From NCBI GenBank assembly GCA_013205335.1, contig JABMNB010000676.1:1-13392 (forward strand): a DNA stretch of 13,392 nucleotides, in the 5' to 3' direction. The stretch's first letter is position 1. Every line of letters begins with the position of its first letter. Under the pieces are notes generated by a model. That model was not told the DNA's origin. It saw only the letters and a list, made by a program, of their open reading frames with translations, and did not search any database. Below are positions 12,843 to 13,392 of this stretch, in pieces. Position numbers and translations under genes: made by a program. The stretch is from Rhodospirillales bacterium (GTDB lineage: Bacteria; Pseudomonadota; Alphaproteobacteria; Reyranellales; Reyranellaceae).

Positions 12843-13392
12843 ACAAGGCTGCGCTCCGCTTCCTGGCCGGCGGATCGCTCCATTACGCGCGCAGCGTCGC
12901 CAAGAACATCGTGAAAGGAGCACTTGGTCGGCCGCACCATTTCACCGCCGGCGACAGGCTGTTCCGGCAGTATGTCCGCCAGCTCTCGGGGCGAGAGAAG
13001 ATCGCCAGGATCACCTGCATCCCCTCGACGCGCGAGGGTGCAGGCTCGCAGGCGCTGATGACGATGAGGGCCATCGAATTCGCGCGTGCCCGGGGCTTGA
13101 CCTATGTCCACACGCCGTTCGCCGACATCCACCATGCCGACCGTCCGATGCGCGAGTGGGCGGCGGCCTGGGAATCGCATTTCAACCTCGGTGCCGGCGA
13201 GGCGGCGGACGGGCGCGATGCCATCAACTTCGCCTTCACCTTTCCCACGTTGCGCGCACTGTTCGGCGTCGACGACGAAGAGCCACCCTTCGACGGAGCG
13301 CTCGTTCGCGATTTCAGACGCAAGTACTATTCGGACAAGTTAGCCCGCACGAACACCCCGCCCAGCGTCTGCATCCACGTCCGACGGCGCAA
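12839..13392 (+). CDS. Fucosyltransferase-like glycosyltransferase (GT11/GT23/NodZ-like), 5' part only
   Basis: The frame opens at GTG 12839 inside the stop of the ABC gene (GTGA) and runs off the window after 184 codons. The start is MNKAALRFLAGGSLHYARSV once the GTG is read as fMet. Key segments are CIPSTREGAGSQALMTMRAI (60-79), FARARGLTYVHTPFADIHHA (81-100), REWAAAWESHFNLGAGE (105-121) and, at the edge, VCIHVRRR. The 'G.G.Q...M..AI.FAR..GLTYVHTPF' part resembles the nucleotide-sugar enzymes that start with a G.G.Q motif. 'HVRR' matches the H-x-R-R motif shared by GT11, GT23 and O-fucosyltransferases, which binds GDP-fucose. The usual next residue in that motif is G or T; here it is Arg. 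No signal peptide is visible. The family call is moderate and would be settled by the missing C-terminal part. Confidence 0.6.
   Translation, partial: MNKAALRFLAGGSLHYARSVAKNIVKGALGRPHHFTAGDRLFRQYVRQLSGREKIARITCIPSTREGAGSQALMTMRAIEFARARGLTYVHTPFADIHHADRPMREWAAAWESHFNLGAGEAADGRDAINFAFTFPTLRALFGVDDEEPPFDGALVRDFRRKYYSDKLARTNTPPSVCIHVRRR

Noticed and set aside
11649..12923. Minus-strand open frame of 424 codons opposite the ABC exporter
   Set aside because: It is antisense to an intact ABC transporter with all ATPase motifs; the composition is typical of a shadow frame.
1..13392. CRISPR arrays, tRNA/rRNA genes, insertion sequences, toxin-antitoxin or phage-defence modules
   Set aside because: I looked for repeated spacers, transposase motifs, terminal inverted repeats and small paired genes and found none that could be supported.

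Overview
The window is GC-rich, densely packed bacterial DNA with no tRNA, rRNA, CRISPR array, insertion sequence or phage gene that I can see. The gene content suggests a metabolically versatile alphaproteobacterium, perhaps of the Rhodospirillales/Reyranella type. It includes Bug-type and TAXI-type solute-binding proteins, a DUF3297 protein, a type-2 3-hydroxyacyl-CoA dehydrogenase, and a LolA carrier. The taxon is an inference from gene families, not a database result. I call 15 protein genes, of which the first and last are cut by the window edges. No stretch above 300 bases lacks a gene.

Left part (1-3954). The 3' end of a Bug/TctC-type binding protein gene on the plus strand meets a minus-strand cluster. 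Read in transcription order, the cluster is a ChrB C-terminal-domain protein, the chromate transporter ChrA, a DUF3297 protein, a TAXI-type periplasmic binding protein, and a small acidic protein. The first four genes are separated by -4, 7 and 8 bases and look like one operon. A sigma70-like promoter sits upstream of the ChrB-like gene, and its -35 box lies inside a GTGCAA-N12-TTGCAC inverted repeat that could be an operator.

Centre (3955-6185). A plus-strand lipoprotein gene encodes two tandem copies of a four-cysteine domain. It converges on a minus-strand pair: a 3-hydroxyacyl-CoA dehydrogenase (SDR) followed by a small secreted protein. A very stable GC hairpin lies where the two transcripts meet. 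A DUF1232 membrane protein is divergent from the SDR gene and overlaps the end of the next minus-strand gene tail to tail.

Right-centre (6133-9830). A likely minus-strand operon reads lolA, a phosphinothricin-acetyltransferase-like GNAT, an acyl-CoA ligase, and an EamA/DMT transporter. The gaps are 41, 13 and -1 bases.

Right (9934-13392). On the plus strand come a luciferase-like flavin monooxygenase, a short spacer holding three copies of a 14-bp repeat, a complete ABC exporter half-transporter (6 TM plus ATPase), and the start of a gene for a fucosyltransferase-like glycosyltransferase. The last two overlap by GTGA. This edge may be the start of a glycan synthesis/export locus that continues outside the window.

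Most of the window is ordinary housekeeping and accessory metabolism. The least explained items are the duplicated cysteine-rich lipoprotein, the chr operon with its added DUF3297 and orphan TAXI genes, and the glycosyltransferase/exporter pair at the right edge.
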